Part shown: positions 34,485 to 44,878 of the stretch, piece by piece
Numbering within the stretch: the first letter of the stretch is position 1
Layout of the letters: each line of letters opens with the position of its first letter
NCBI RefSeq assembly: GCF_049306965.1
Contig: NC_133182.1
Coordinates: forward strand, 34,251,501 to 34,315,500
Length of the DNA stretch: 64,000 bases
Direction of reading: 5' to 3'
Source: Danio rerio
Lineage: Eukaryota; Chordata; Actinopteri; Cypriniformes; Danionidae
Notes under the pieces: generated by a model
Told to the model about the DNA's origin: nothing
Database searches by the model: none
What the model saw: only the letters and a program-made list of their open reading frames with translations
Position numbers and translations under genes: made by a program

Positions 34485-34670
34485 TGTAAGATAAAAATTG
34501 ACTCAAGTTTGTAAGACAACTTGCTGGAGAGCTTTTTTGAGTTGACTCAGCTTAAATCAAGTTAAGTGCAGAACTTGGGTTGAAAGTTGAGTCTACTCAA
34601 AAAAGCTCTGCAGCAAGTTGCCTTACATTTTTGAGTTAAGTCAACTTATATTTCTTACCATGCATGTTGA
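34485..34670. mobile_element. Palindromic MITE with long hairpin arms
   Basis: ACTTGCTGGAGAGCTTTTTTGAGT (near 34519-34542) and its inverted counterpart CTCAAAAAAGCTCTGCAGCAAGT (near 34596-34619) form long stems around a short loop, with CACTGTAAGA and related wording outside. It has foldback-MITE shape. Confidence 0.6.
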
Positions 34671-35096
34671 ATTGTCTTTTACATCATTTATCAGCATATC
34701 GGAAGGGAATCATTTTGCAAAAGAATTGAATCAGTTGTCTAACTTCTCCCATCGCTAAAGCAAACGCCACTAGAGGAGATTAGGAGACTATATACAGCAA
34801 AAACTATTTTTTCACAATACCATTTGAACCAACAAAAATAAAAACAACTGCTCAGTTATCCACGTCTCTGCAAAAGAGGAAATACAGTAAGAAGCCTGAA
34901 TTAAGTGAGAAAAGACAAAATATAGTAAGAAGCCTGATTTGCGATTTAATGGCAAGATAAAGAAATGAATGTTTTCTATGCTAAAAAAAGTGATCTCCAT
35001 GCTGAAATTGCAGTTGTCCATATACAGTACTACTTATGAACTGACAAACTAAACAGTAAAGCTCACAATGGCTAGCATAATTGCATAGTATGTAGT

Positions 35097-35860
35097 AGAG
35101 CTGCATGATTAATCGAAAAAAACATTGTGATCTTTATTCGACCCCCACCATCTTTATCCAGCAATTCTACAATCCAGCCAATTATATTTTCAAGCTCAGG
35201 AGAGAGCATATAGAAGCCAAATGGCATGGAAAGAGTCAACATACTGTATTTATGAGGTCTAATTCACCCATACAATGTAATTTTTTTTACTGCAACCATG
35301 ACATGAGCGCACTCTGCAGTGCACTTCATTTAAATAATCATCGCATTTCATAATTATGATTATGACAAGCATTTGATTGATATGTTTATTTCTTTATAGC
35401 GAACACATAGTGAGTGTTGTGGATGAGAATAAATGTTTAACAGTGTCAGTATAAGTACTCTAGCCTACAGTATATAATTTTATAGTATTTTATAGTATAA
35501 AAATTTGTCAATGACAGATTGCAAGCACATGTCTCAAACATAATAATTCAACTTAATAGTTTAGAAGTATGAATAGTTATATTCTGATGTCTTCACTTTA
35601 CTGTGAATAACAACCAGGACATATTGAAAGTCTGTTCAAGTCCACCATTCCAAGTCTATACAAAATTTAGCTTTTAAATCAACAGTAGACCTGCAGATAA
35701 TACATTATAATTGTTGTTTTACCATATGTTTGAGAATGACAATAGTAATAACCTACTCATATTAACCTTTATTTTACATCTACAGAATCTTGAGAAAATC
35801 ATGATCTTTAAAAAAAAAAAAAGAAATGTGACTCTCATTTTAGTCAGAATTGTGCAGCCC
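35097..35860 (+). mobile_element. Non-autonomous hAT-like element
   Basis: The left end AGAGCTGCATGATTAATCG and right end AGAATTGTGCAGCCC are imperfect inverted repeats of the GGGCTGCACGATT type common in fish. A poly-A run lies near the right end (35810-35822). No coding frame was found. Confidence 0.6.
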
Positions 35861-36006
35861 AAGTGTGAATGAATGAATGAATAAATAAATAAATAAATAA
35901 GTAGTGAAATAATTTCAGTTCAGTCAATGTAGTTTTAACCCAAATGACAGGAAAATGAGCCGTTTAAGCAACTGGCATCCTTGTAAATACCTCTCAGCTC
36001 ATGCTC

Positions 36007-36026
36007 ACACACACACACACACACAT
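36007..36026. repeat. (CA)n microsatellite
   Basis: About ten CA dinucleotides. Confidence 0.9.
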
Positions 36027-36029
36027 TAC

Positions 36030-36335
36030 TCAGAGAGTCATTATTGATGAGCGAGAGGGAAGTGAGAGAGTCAGTGCTGGCATCACTGCAAAGCTGTTAG
36101 TGCTGGCTGAATGGAGGTGAGTGCACGGGCTGCTTAATTGGTCCAGTGTGCATGTGTGCGAGCATTGGTGATAATTGTGGTTCACAGGTGGCCACAGTGG
36201 TGGCCTGTCCAAGCTTTGAGTTCATACCAGGGCCTGGGACAAAAGACAAAAGATTCCAGGGCTCTTTGTTATTGACTGTGGTCAAAGCCTCTGGCCGTCC
36301 CCGTGTCCACCTAAACATGAGTTCATGAGCCTCTA
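36030..36335. promoter_or_regulatory. Candidate conserved non-coding element with SOX-like motifs
   Basis: The block is unique, GC-richer sequence with ACAAAAGACAAAAG (36239-36252) and CTTTGTTATTG (36263-36273), opposed SOX-type sites 10 bp apart. It also has a CACAGGTGGCCAC E-box-like repeat near 36184. No coding frame was recognised. Confidence 0.3.
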
Positions 36336-36394
36336 TCCTGAAAATTCACACAGCGCCATTGGAAACTACACAGTGTAGATGTTAATGGAATAGG

Positions 36395-36625
36395 TTGCAA
36401 AACTGAAAACTCATTTACTCACCCTTTAATTGTTTCACAAGGTTTATATGTTTCTTCTATTAAGCACAAAAAGACGTTTTGAAAAATTTGGTAAATCTGT
36501 AAATGTTGACTTCCATAGTATTTGTTTTTCCTACTATTCAATAGTTTCTGCTTAAGAAAACTGGTTAAGAGCAAGTTAATAGTGAGTAAATTTTCATTTT
36601 CCGGGTGAACTATCCTTTTAAGATC
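36395..36625. mobile_element. Palindromic MITE (degenerate)
   Basis: ACTCATTTACTCACCCTTTAATTG at the left and GAGTAAATTTTCATTTTCCGGG with GTGAACTATCCTTTTA at the right are the two arms of the Angel-type palindrome, around GACTTCCATAGTATTTG. Confidence 0.6.
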
Positions 36626-36629
36626 ACAT

Positions 36630-38260
36630 GGGTTTATTTGATGCAGAATACAGCATTTGCACTTTAAAACTGTTTTTCTGCCTTTGTTAAAGAAAATGTC
36701 ATTTAATAAAAATAATTACAACTGCTGAGTAACGTTAGTTCTTGTAATTGCCCCAATACAGTTTAGTACAGCTAAATGTAATCAACATTCACTGATTAAG
36801 GACATCTTAGTTGCATTATAGCACAAATATCCTAGTAAAACATCTTCTGGCGCCTCCTATCAGATATTGTCATCAGATAATGGAGAAATTCCTTCAAAAT
36901 ATAGATATGCCATTAGCATTGAGCATGCAGTCTCCCCAGGCATTTCCCTTCTTTGTTGACTAAAAGAGCGAAAACATGTTGAAACAAGACGCCACGCTGC
37001 AAAGCGGCATGTAGCCTCAAGATTTTCCTGATAATCATACTGAAATAGCTTGTCAGACATGAAAGAGTTTGCGTTTAAGCCTTGCAGGGTATTTTCTAGT
37101 GAGATCATCTTTCTGTAAAATAGACCGAGCAAAGTGGCTGAGGGTGCAAGAAAGAACACTGAAGAGGGATTTCTAGACTGCAAACAAGTCAAAACAGACA
37201 GGATATGTGGTATGACATATGTCAAGTTGTCCAAAACATCACATTATCTTCAATTTAGCCGGAAATGGGAAGGCAAAATCTAATTTGAACAGAGCATTAT
37301 TTTTATTTCAATTATGCTCATAAACTGTGCTGTATTTCCACCTTCAGTGATTAAACAATTGGTGTCAATGCATTTCCCTCTTGGGCCAAAATCAAGTAGG
37401 TGGAGTTTCCCAGATTGGATTGACAAAAACAATGTGACATTCATGTCTGTTTTTGCCTCGCTTGAGAGAGTGTGGGAGTAAACGGCAGCCCTTACTGTGA
37501 AGATCGAGGGTCACACTCGGATAAAAGCCGTTTCATAGGGAAGTTCCTAAACAGCCTGTGTGAACGAAACCAAACCAGACTGAGATAATAACTGCCATTA
37601 AGGTGTGCTGTGCTGCGAGGTGTGTGCTTGTTTGGATCTTGGTCACGCAGTACTGTAATTATGTAATGTGAGGACTCAGATTGCATGACGTTTGGCTTAT
37701 GGTCCACAATAGAAAAGAGGGCAAACAATAGAGTCAATGTGTGGTGTGTTTGTAACACATAAACACACTGAGAGGAAAAAGAGGGATTCGAAGTAATGCA
37801 TGACGTATGCTTTGCATTGTGGATGTGTATGTTTTTATGTTTGTGTGTGTGGGGCTGAACTCAAGCAACAGGAATGCTGTGTATGGGTGGTCAATTAGTT
37901 TACCATTTCAGCTGTGACCAACTGGCTTACTGGAAAGAAACATAGACTTCTTCCCATTCAGCAGGCCGTGCCATCTCCAAGGTCAGACTCCGACTGTTTG
38001 TTTGTGTGTGTGGTGTGGAGGGAAAGAGTTTTGTGATTGACTTCCTGCCCTGATCTCCCCTGCAAAAACAAAATAGTGTATATGCATTCTTATTTTGTGT
38101 GTGTGTTTGTGTGTAAAGTATGGGCCCAAGACAGCTTTAATTGTGAGGTTCCATTTGTACCAAAAATGAACTGTATGCTTTAAATGAATGGTTTGTCCTT
38201 TATATTTGACCGTGTCATTGCTAACTTGTTCATATTATTTAATTTATGTTGACATGTATA
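36630..38260. other. Gene-free unique sequence
   Basis: 36850-37250 and 37490-37800 are unique with no repeat similarity. Frames on the minus strand here (for example 36860-37234) show no recognisable domain. GT-rich runs occur near 37830 and 38096. Regulatory content is possible but unsupported. Confidence 0.35.
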
Positions 38261-38604
38261 GACTCGGTGTCACAGTGGGTAGCACTGGTTCTAAACCTCA
38301 GCGTGGTCAGTTGGCGTTTCTGTGTGGAGTTTGCATGTTTTCCACATGTTCGCGTGTGTTTCCTCTGGATGCTCCGGTTTCATTCACAGTCCAAAGACAT
38401 AGGCTGTAGGTGAATTGAATAAGATAAATTAGCCGTAGTGTATGTGTGTAAAAGAGTGTGTGTGTTTGGGTGTTCCCAGTGTTGGGTTGCAGGTTGCGGC
38501 TAGAAGGGCATCCGCTGCGTAAAACGTGCTGGATAAGTTGGCGGTTCATTCTGCTGTGGCGACCCCTGATTAATAAAGGGACTAAGCCGAAAAGAAAATA
38601 AAGG
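38261..38604 (+). mobile_element. DANA SINE, partly deleted head
   Basis: Head ACTCGGTGTCACAGTGGG lacks part of the tRNA-like region. The core GTGTGGAGTTTGCATGTTTTC and the end GGGACTAAGCCGAAAAGAAAA are intact. Confidence 0.88.
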
Positions 38605-38959
38605 TATAGACTGTTCTGTTGTTCTTATTTTCATCATTCTCTCATCATTACTGCTGTTTCTTACTGCCATTTTGTTCTAATTTTAGTTTTATAGACTCCA
38701 AATCTGTCCGCATAAGTACACAAAGTACTTATAACTCCATTAATCTATGCCTAGAACTGAATTTTCTACATAAAAAATGATATTACTTAGTGTAGATGTT
38801 ATAAATATTAATAAAGTAGCGGTTTTAATCACAATGCTTCTTTGTAGACAGCATAACCTGGGAAAAACTACATTTCTGCTGTTGCATTAGCATCATCTAC
38901 TGAGAGTTTATTTGCATTTTTTCTTGCATCTTTTGTTTTTGTTTATTTCAGACCAGTAT

Positions 38960-39322
38960 TCATTCATTCATTAATTTTCTTTTCAGCTTAGTCCCTTTAT
39001 TACTCTGGAATCACCACAGTGGAATGAACCGCCAACTTATCCAGCATATGTTTTATGCAGCTGGTGCCCTTCCAGCTGCAACCCATCTCTGGAAAACATC
39101 CATACACACTCATATAATATGGACAATTTAGCCTTCCCAATTCACCTGTACCGCATGTCTTTGAACTGTGGGGGAAACTGGAGCACCAGGAAGGAACCCA
39201 CGCGAACGTGGGAAGAACATGCAAACTCCACACAGAAACACCAACTGACCCTGCCGAGGCTCGAACACGCAACCTTCTTGCTATGAGGCGACAGCACTAC
39301 CTACTCCGCCACCGTGTCGCCG
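38960..39322 (-). mobile_element. DANA SINE, near full length
   Basis: It is inverted: CATTCATTCATTAATTTTCTT tail, CAGTGGAATGAACCGCCAACT, and a head reading GCCACCGTGTCGCCG at 39308-39322. Confidence 0.9.
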
Positions 39323-39948
39323 TCAGACCAATATATATGGCAAATAAGACAAAGCTTGGAAGTTCCTGTGCACGTATTTAGGCCTATATATTTTTTTAAG
39401 ATATAGAAAACTTTAACAAAAATATTACAGAGAACATATACCTGTAATGATAAGCACTATTTTGTCTAAACAAGAAGACAATGACTGTGTACAAGGAACA
39501 ATGTGTAACATAAAACTCAAATAATTCAATTTTTGGCCTCAGTGAATTGCAATAATTTTTAGTTGCTTGTGCACGCGCACACACACAACAACCATCTTCC
39601 TTATATCTCAATTCTGAAGGGTTTTTTTATGTTACCAAAAGTCTTATGCTCATCAAGTCTACATTTAATGTGTAATATTATTTCAATTTAAGTGAACTGT
39701 TTTCTAGGTTGTAATTAGTGATTTATTTCAGGAATAGCAAAACTGAATGTATAGAAGTTTTTCCCCCAGTCTTCATTAAAAAAAAACTGTTTATTGGAAA
39801 CAGAAATCTTTTTATTTAACAGTTAATACGAAAATGGCAGCATGAACTTTGTTTCAGCATACTGAGTTCAACTGTATGTTATCTGTGTGAAATTGTTTTC
39901 TGATTTGAATATGAATCATTCATTATATTTTATAATTACAGATTCAAT

Positions 39949-40415
39949 ATTTATTAATTTTTCTTCGGCTTAGTCCCTTTTTTATAAGAGGTCATCACAG
40001 CTGAATGAACCACCAACTTATTCAGCATATTTAGCCCTTTCAGCCGCAACCCAGTACTGGGAAACACTCATTCACACACCCACTCAAACTACAGACAATT
40101 TAGCTCTTCCAATTCACCTATGGCACATGTTTTTAGACTGTGGAGGAAACTGGAGCACTCGGAGAAAACCCACTCGATGCTGCAACCCAGTACTGGGAAA
40201 CACTCATTCACACACGCACTCATACACTACAGACAATTTAGTTCATCCAAGTCACCTATAGCACATGTTTTTGGACAGTGAAGGAAACTGGAGCACCCGG
40301 AGAAAACATGAGAACATGCAAACTCCACACATGCCAACTGACCCAGCCAGGACTCGAACAAGCGACCTTCTTGCTGTGAGGTGTCAGTGCTAATTACTGA
40401 ACCACCCTGCTGCCA
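39949..40415 (-). mobile_element. DANA SINE with internal tandem duplication
   Basis: Minus-sense DANA whose middle third is present twice, about 40046-40171 and 40182-40308. Both units start GCAACCCAGTACTGGGAAAC and end CGGAGAAAAC. The element is about 100 bp longer than its neighbours. Confidence 0.85.
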
Positions 40416-41307
40416 GATTTTAAAAATAATTTTATTAATTAGTTTAAATATAATAACGTCAATTATAATATTCAAAAATATATATATTTTTACAGAAAGA
40501 ATGAGAAAAAATTACACATGAAACCCTTCATCACTTAACGTCTTCAGTTCCTAAACGTCTTTTAAGTGTTGTAAAAACGAGTGGCACCTATACAAAGTGT
40601 TAAATGCTTTACTGTTCTAACTTTTTTGGTAAATGTGAAAAAAAAACTAAATAATAGTAGTAATAAATAATGAGGAACACTTTAAATAATGTTTGTTGTA
40701 TTGTCTGCGATGAATACAAGTCAAAGTAAATTTAGAAATCACTTTTACTTTTCTTATTAGAATTCACTAAATACTTTTTTTTTTTTTTTTGCGTTTTCCA
40801 AACTTTTTCTAATTTGGGGTTGTAGAATATATAATCATGTCTCACAATAATAATTGAATTTACAGCTATTTAAGTTATTTGAATTGTGGGATTTAGATGT
40901 ACAGCAATATTGTAAGAACAACAGTGGCAGAAGCAACAACAGAATTATAACAGTATCATCAGCACTAATGGGAACAATACTAGCTGTGACACTACTGTTA
41001 TAGTCCTAAATAAAGTGCCAGTGGTAAACACAATGATTGTGTCAAACATTTGTTTGTAATCTCATTAAACTCTTTTCAGCCTTGGCTCTCTCTCTCTCCC
41101 ATTCAATGTACTTCCTTTGATCATAAACCAATATTTGTGTTTTAGCAGCCCTGCTGAAAAGAACAAACATTAGAAGGCATCCCAGCCTTTTTAATGGCTA
41201 TAATGGAAATTGCATTGGTTTTAATGGAAACTGGACATTTTTGCCTGCTATAAGTGACAGGCTGAAATCAATACATTCTAATGGAATATGTCTCAAACAC
41301 ATTACAC

Positions 41308-41440
41308 TGTAAAAAATGTAGGATTCAACACAATTCATTTATGTTGTCCCAACACAAATTGATCAAGTTAACTTGACAAATTTAAGTTGTTTGAACATGA
41401 AACGATTAAGTTGTCCCAAAAAATAATTATTGTGTTGTGT
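41308..41440 (+). mobile_element. MITE fragment, CACTGTAAAAAATG family
   Basis: It opens CACTGTAAAAAATGTAGGA and runs through CCAACACAAATTGATCAAG and AAGTTGTCCCAAAAAAT. The right end is lost. Confidence 0.65.
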
Positions 41441-41465
41441 TTGTGTTTTATATGTAGAAAAGATT

Positions 41466-41825
41466 CAATCATTAATTTTTCTTTGGCTTATTCACTTATT
41501 TATCAGGGGTCACCACAGCGGGATGAATCGCCAACTATTCCGGCATATGTTTGAAGCAGCCAATGCCCTTCCAGCCACAACACAGTACTGGAAACACCCA
41601 TACACACTCTCTCTCTCTCATACACTACAGCCTATTTAGTTCATCCAATTATCCTGTGCATGTCTTTGGACTGTGGAGGAAACCGGAGCACCTGGAAGAA
41701 ACCTACACAAACACGGGGGAGAACATGCAAACTCCATACAGAAATGCCAAATGATCAGGTGGGAATCGAACCAGCAACCTTCTTGCTGTGAGGCGACAGT
41801 GCTAACTACTGAGCCACCATGCCAC
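41466..41825 (-). mobile_element. DANA SINE
   Basis: Minus-sense copy with tail AATCATTAATTTTTCTTTGGC, core GAACATGCAAACTCCATACAG and head CTACTGAGCCACCATGCC. Confidence 0.88.
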
Positions 41826-41837
41826 AATGTAGAAATC

Positions 41838-42061
41838 ATTTATTCATTTTCGGCTTTATTAAGCTGGGGTTGCCACAGCGGAATAAACCGCCAACTTATC
41901 CAGCATTTGTTTGATGCCCTTCCAGCCGCAACCCATCTCATCTACATCCACACACATCCACTCACACTCATACACTACTGATGATTTAGCATCCCAATTT
42001 ACCTGTACCGCATGGACTGTGGGGAAACCGGAGCCCTACCTACTGCGCCACTGCATCGCCA
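41838..42061 (-). mobile_element. DANA SINE, internally deleted
   Basis: Minus-sense copy immediately next to the previous one. It lacks the section between GGAAACCGGAGC and the head ACTGCGCCACTGCATCGCC. Confidence 0.8.
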
Positions 42062-42186
42062 TGTAGAAAACATTGAAATGTAATGTTAGAAATTATATTT
42101 GTAGTGGAAACCATTAGAACTGTGATGGCTTTTTTTTTGTTGTTATTGTTTTTTTTATTCTGCACTGGTACCTTCAGGGTGCTGTT

Positions 42187-42360
42187 TCACACGACCGTGA
42201 CAGAGATGTAGGACAATGTCATCAGCGCGACCGTAAGAGCCACAGCAACTGCTACTCCCACGACCCACAAAAATACCCCACCGACCTTTGTAGAGCATGG
42301 CAGCATGTGTCTGTCAGCCCAACACACAACTAAATCCTGTGTGAATTCCTCAATGGATGC
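42187..42360 (-). other. Open frame ending in a hydrophobic segment; possible terminal exon or chance
   Basis: On the minus strand a frame of about 57 codons ends in a TGA at 42187-42189. It includes TKVGGVFLWVVGVAVAVALT, a convincing membrane-helix composition, then a short polar tail. Upstream it is closed by a stop (42361-42363) next to an AG that could act as a splice acceptor. I do not recognise the protein, and no partner exon was found. It is more CpG-rich than its surroundings. It could be a last exon of an unannotated tail-anchored protein, a relic, or chance. Confidence 0.15.
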
Positions 42361-42615
42361 TCACATATACACAGATGAGCTCCACAGCTGCTCTTTAAAG
42401 GATTTGGATCATACACGAGAGGGCAAAGCCGTGAGCTCACAGTTCCTATTAGCATCTCCACATCTAATGAGGCATCCCATCAGGCCAGTAGGACAAAACA
42501 GAGAGCTGTGGGAAAAATCCTGCAGCTATCTTAAGATGATGGTTCCTCTGTGCCAGGTAACAGTATAAACCAGACTGGCTGACACTGCAGAAACATGTGC
42601 GCGTGATGGGTTTTA

Positions 42616-42630
42616 CCACCAGAGGGCGCC
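42616..42630 (+). promoter_or_regulatory. CTCF-type insulator motif
   Basis: CCACCAGAGGGCGCC matches the CTCF core consensus (CCASYAGRKGGCRS) at every position. It lies between the smad6 upstream desert and the crystallin/lctl pair. Occupancy is not known. Confidence 0.6.
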
Positions 42631-42890
42631 AGAAAACACTCTTTCTAGGACCTGAAGTGCATTTTAGAGCATTTAAAATTGTAGCCTCATAATTGGCATG
42701 TTTTCAGTGAAAACACATCTTTTCATAAAGCAGATCACATCTAATTTAAGGCACTAATACAGAGTTGGGCAATCCAGAAGACTGCACTAAGCAAGTAAAT
42801 GCATCATCATGGTTTTGCCCCAAACAGGCACACTCACATACTTTTTAACTTTAGTGAAAGTCCTCAACCATCCTCAAAAGAGGCTGAAAC

Positions 42891-43323
42891 ATTTTTTTTT
42901 TTTTGTCAAATATATTTTTAACACTTTGTGCAGATACAGAATTATATACATACAAAAATAAGTAATACACTGTTCTGCTTTTAACAACTAAAAACTAATG
43001 ACTATAAAAATAATGTAGTTATTAAATAACACAGTAAATGTAAAAAAAAAAATAATAAAATAAATGAATAACAAAAAATAACAATAAAAGTAATAAATAA
43101 ATAATAAACTAATAATAAAAAAGCTTTATTTCACTTCTGCTTCAAGATCAACAGTGTCAATATAATTCAACAAAGGTTTTCATCTTTTAAAAGAAAATTT
43201 TATAAGACACTGTTAATGAAAATCAATTTTTTCCAACTTTAAACACAAAACAATGTCTTTTATCCACCTGTCATATGAAGGTGGAGATGTTTGTTTCCAT
43301 TTAAGAAGAATAAGTCTCCTAGC
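42891..43323 (-). mobile_element. 5'-truncated L1-type LINE insertion with 16-bp target-site duplication
   Basis: Minus-sense sequence encodes the last residues of an L1 ORF2, including RRLILLKWKQTSPPSYDRW and CLKLEKIDFH before a stop. An AT-rich 3' UTR with AATAAA and a poly-A tail (T-run at 42892-42904) follow. The 16-mer CAAAAGAGGCTGAAAC occurs directly at both borders (42875-42890 and 43324-43339). Only about 40 codons of ORF2 remain, so it is a dead 5'-truncated copy. Confidence 0.85.
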
Positions 43324-43339
43324 CAAAAGAGGCTGAAAC

Positions 43340-44005
43340 TTTTTAGTCAGTACTTGATGTCAACATTATTGTCAAACACTTTTCTCTAATATTCTTATAA
43401 ACTATTAAGTTCTGCGATTAATCCTAGCACTTAAATAGTGTTGCTCTTTTGTTGATTTGTTGTTGCTTCTTTTGTCTCAGGTATTCTTACAAATAGCATA
43501 ACGATTTGACTGTCAACATTTCTGTTACAAACACATTTTGTTTGTAATACACTTTCACTTTTAATGTATTTTCTATTATGTATTTTTATTAGAAACACTT
43601 TTTAATGACTATCACTTTCTAATCTATTTTCTAATAGTTTTTAATTGCTCTAGTCCTCTATCACTACCACTTTATAATCTATTTTTTTCTTTTTTCTTTT
43701 TCTAACACCAACATTCTTTTATCTGTTCCGATTTCTTTATACATTTATATTAAAATGGCATGGATCTTCAAACATTAACACACCATTTTTTTAATTTATT
43801 TCTATTATATTATTTCTTAGAAATACTTGATCGGAAGTTGTAACAATTAAATCTCTCAGTACAGACACACACACATACAGTATACACACACGAACAAACA
43901 CGCATTAATATATTTGAACCTTAACAAAACGTACAGTGTATGTTATGTTGCATGGGTATATTTTTAGCAATAACCAAAATATATATACGTTTAAATTAAT
44001 ATATA
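43340..44005. other. AT-rich spacer
   Basis: It contains several variants of AACACTTTTAATG/TATCACTTTCTAATCTATTTT, weak short repeats, and CA runs near 43865. No gene recognised. Confidence 0.45.
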
Positions 44006-44010
44006 TTTAC

Positions 44011-44335
44011 CTGGCGGCATGGTGGCGAAGTGGGTAGCACTGTTGCCTCACAGTATGAAGGTCACTGGTTCAAGTCTTGGCTGGGTCAGTTGGCATTTCT
44101 GTGTAGAGTTTGCATGTTCTCCTCCACAGAGCAAAGACGTGGTATAGGTGAATTGGGTAAGCTAAATTAGCCGTAGTGTATTTGTGTGAATGAGTGTGTA
44201 TGGATGTTTCCCAGTGATGGGTTGTGGCTTGAAGGGCATCCACTGCGTAAAACATATGCTGGATGAGTTGGCGGTTCATTCCGCTATGGCAACCTCAGAT
44301 TAATAAAGAGACTAAGCCGAAAAGAAAATTAACAA
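44011..44335 (+). mobile_element. DANA SINE
   Basis: Head CTGGCGGCATGGTGGCGAAG, B box GGTTCAAGTC and end GAGACTAAGCCGAAAAGAAAA. A short deletion removes part of the middle after CATGTTCTCC. Confidence 0.88.
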
Positions 44336-44342
44336 ATTAATA

Positions 44343-44525
44343 TATATTTATTCATTTTCCTTCAGTTTAGTCCCTTATTTATCAGGGGCCGCCCCAGCGG
44401 AACGCACCGCCAATTATTCCAGCATATGTTTTACGCAGCAGAAGGCCTTCCAGCTGGAGCCCAGTACTGGGAAACATCCATACACACTCATTCACACACA
44501 CATACACTATGACTAATTTAGTTAT
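44343..44525 (-). mobile_element. DANA SINE 3' half, tail-to-tail with its neighbour
   Basis: TTTATTCATTTTCCTTCAG then CCGCCCCAGCGGAACGCACC and CAGTACTGGGAAACATCC in minus sense. Only a few bases separate it from the plus-strand copy ending at 44335. Confidence 0.8.
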
Positions 44526-44878
44526 AAGAGCATATATAGCAAAACCAAATATATATATATTTTGTTTTGTGGGCCAAAGTCTCCCGCTTACTCACACAAA
44601 CACACACACACACACAGGAATTGTATACTGCTATAGACTAAATCTTTAAATTTTTATTGTTTGATTACTTTTGATGTTCTCATTTTTAACTAAATAAGTT
44701 TTGATAAAAGGATGCCTAATGACAATATAAATGTAATTAAATGAGATAAGATTTAAGCAAATGCAACAGTGTTTGTCTTTTTCATCAGTTTATTACTAAA
44801 ATAGGTCTTCTGTAAGGTTGTTTCATTTGGAGCTGGCTTATTGTTTGTATAAAGAGCTGACGGATGTGGGGATTTGGT

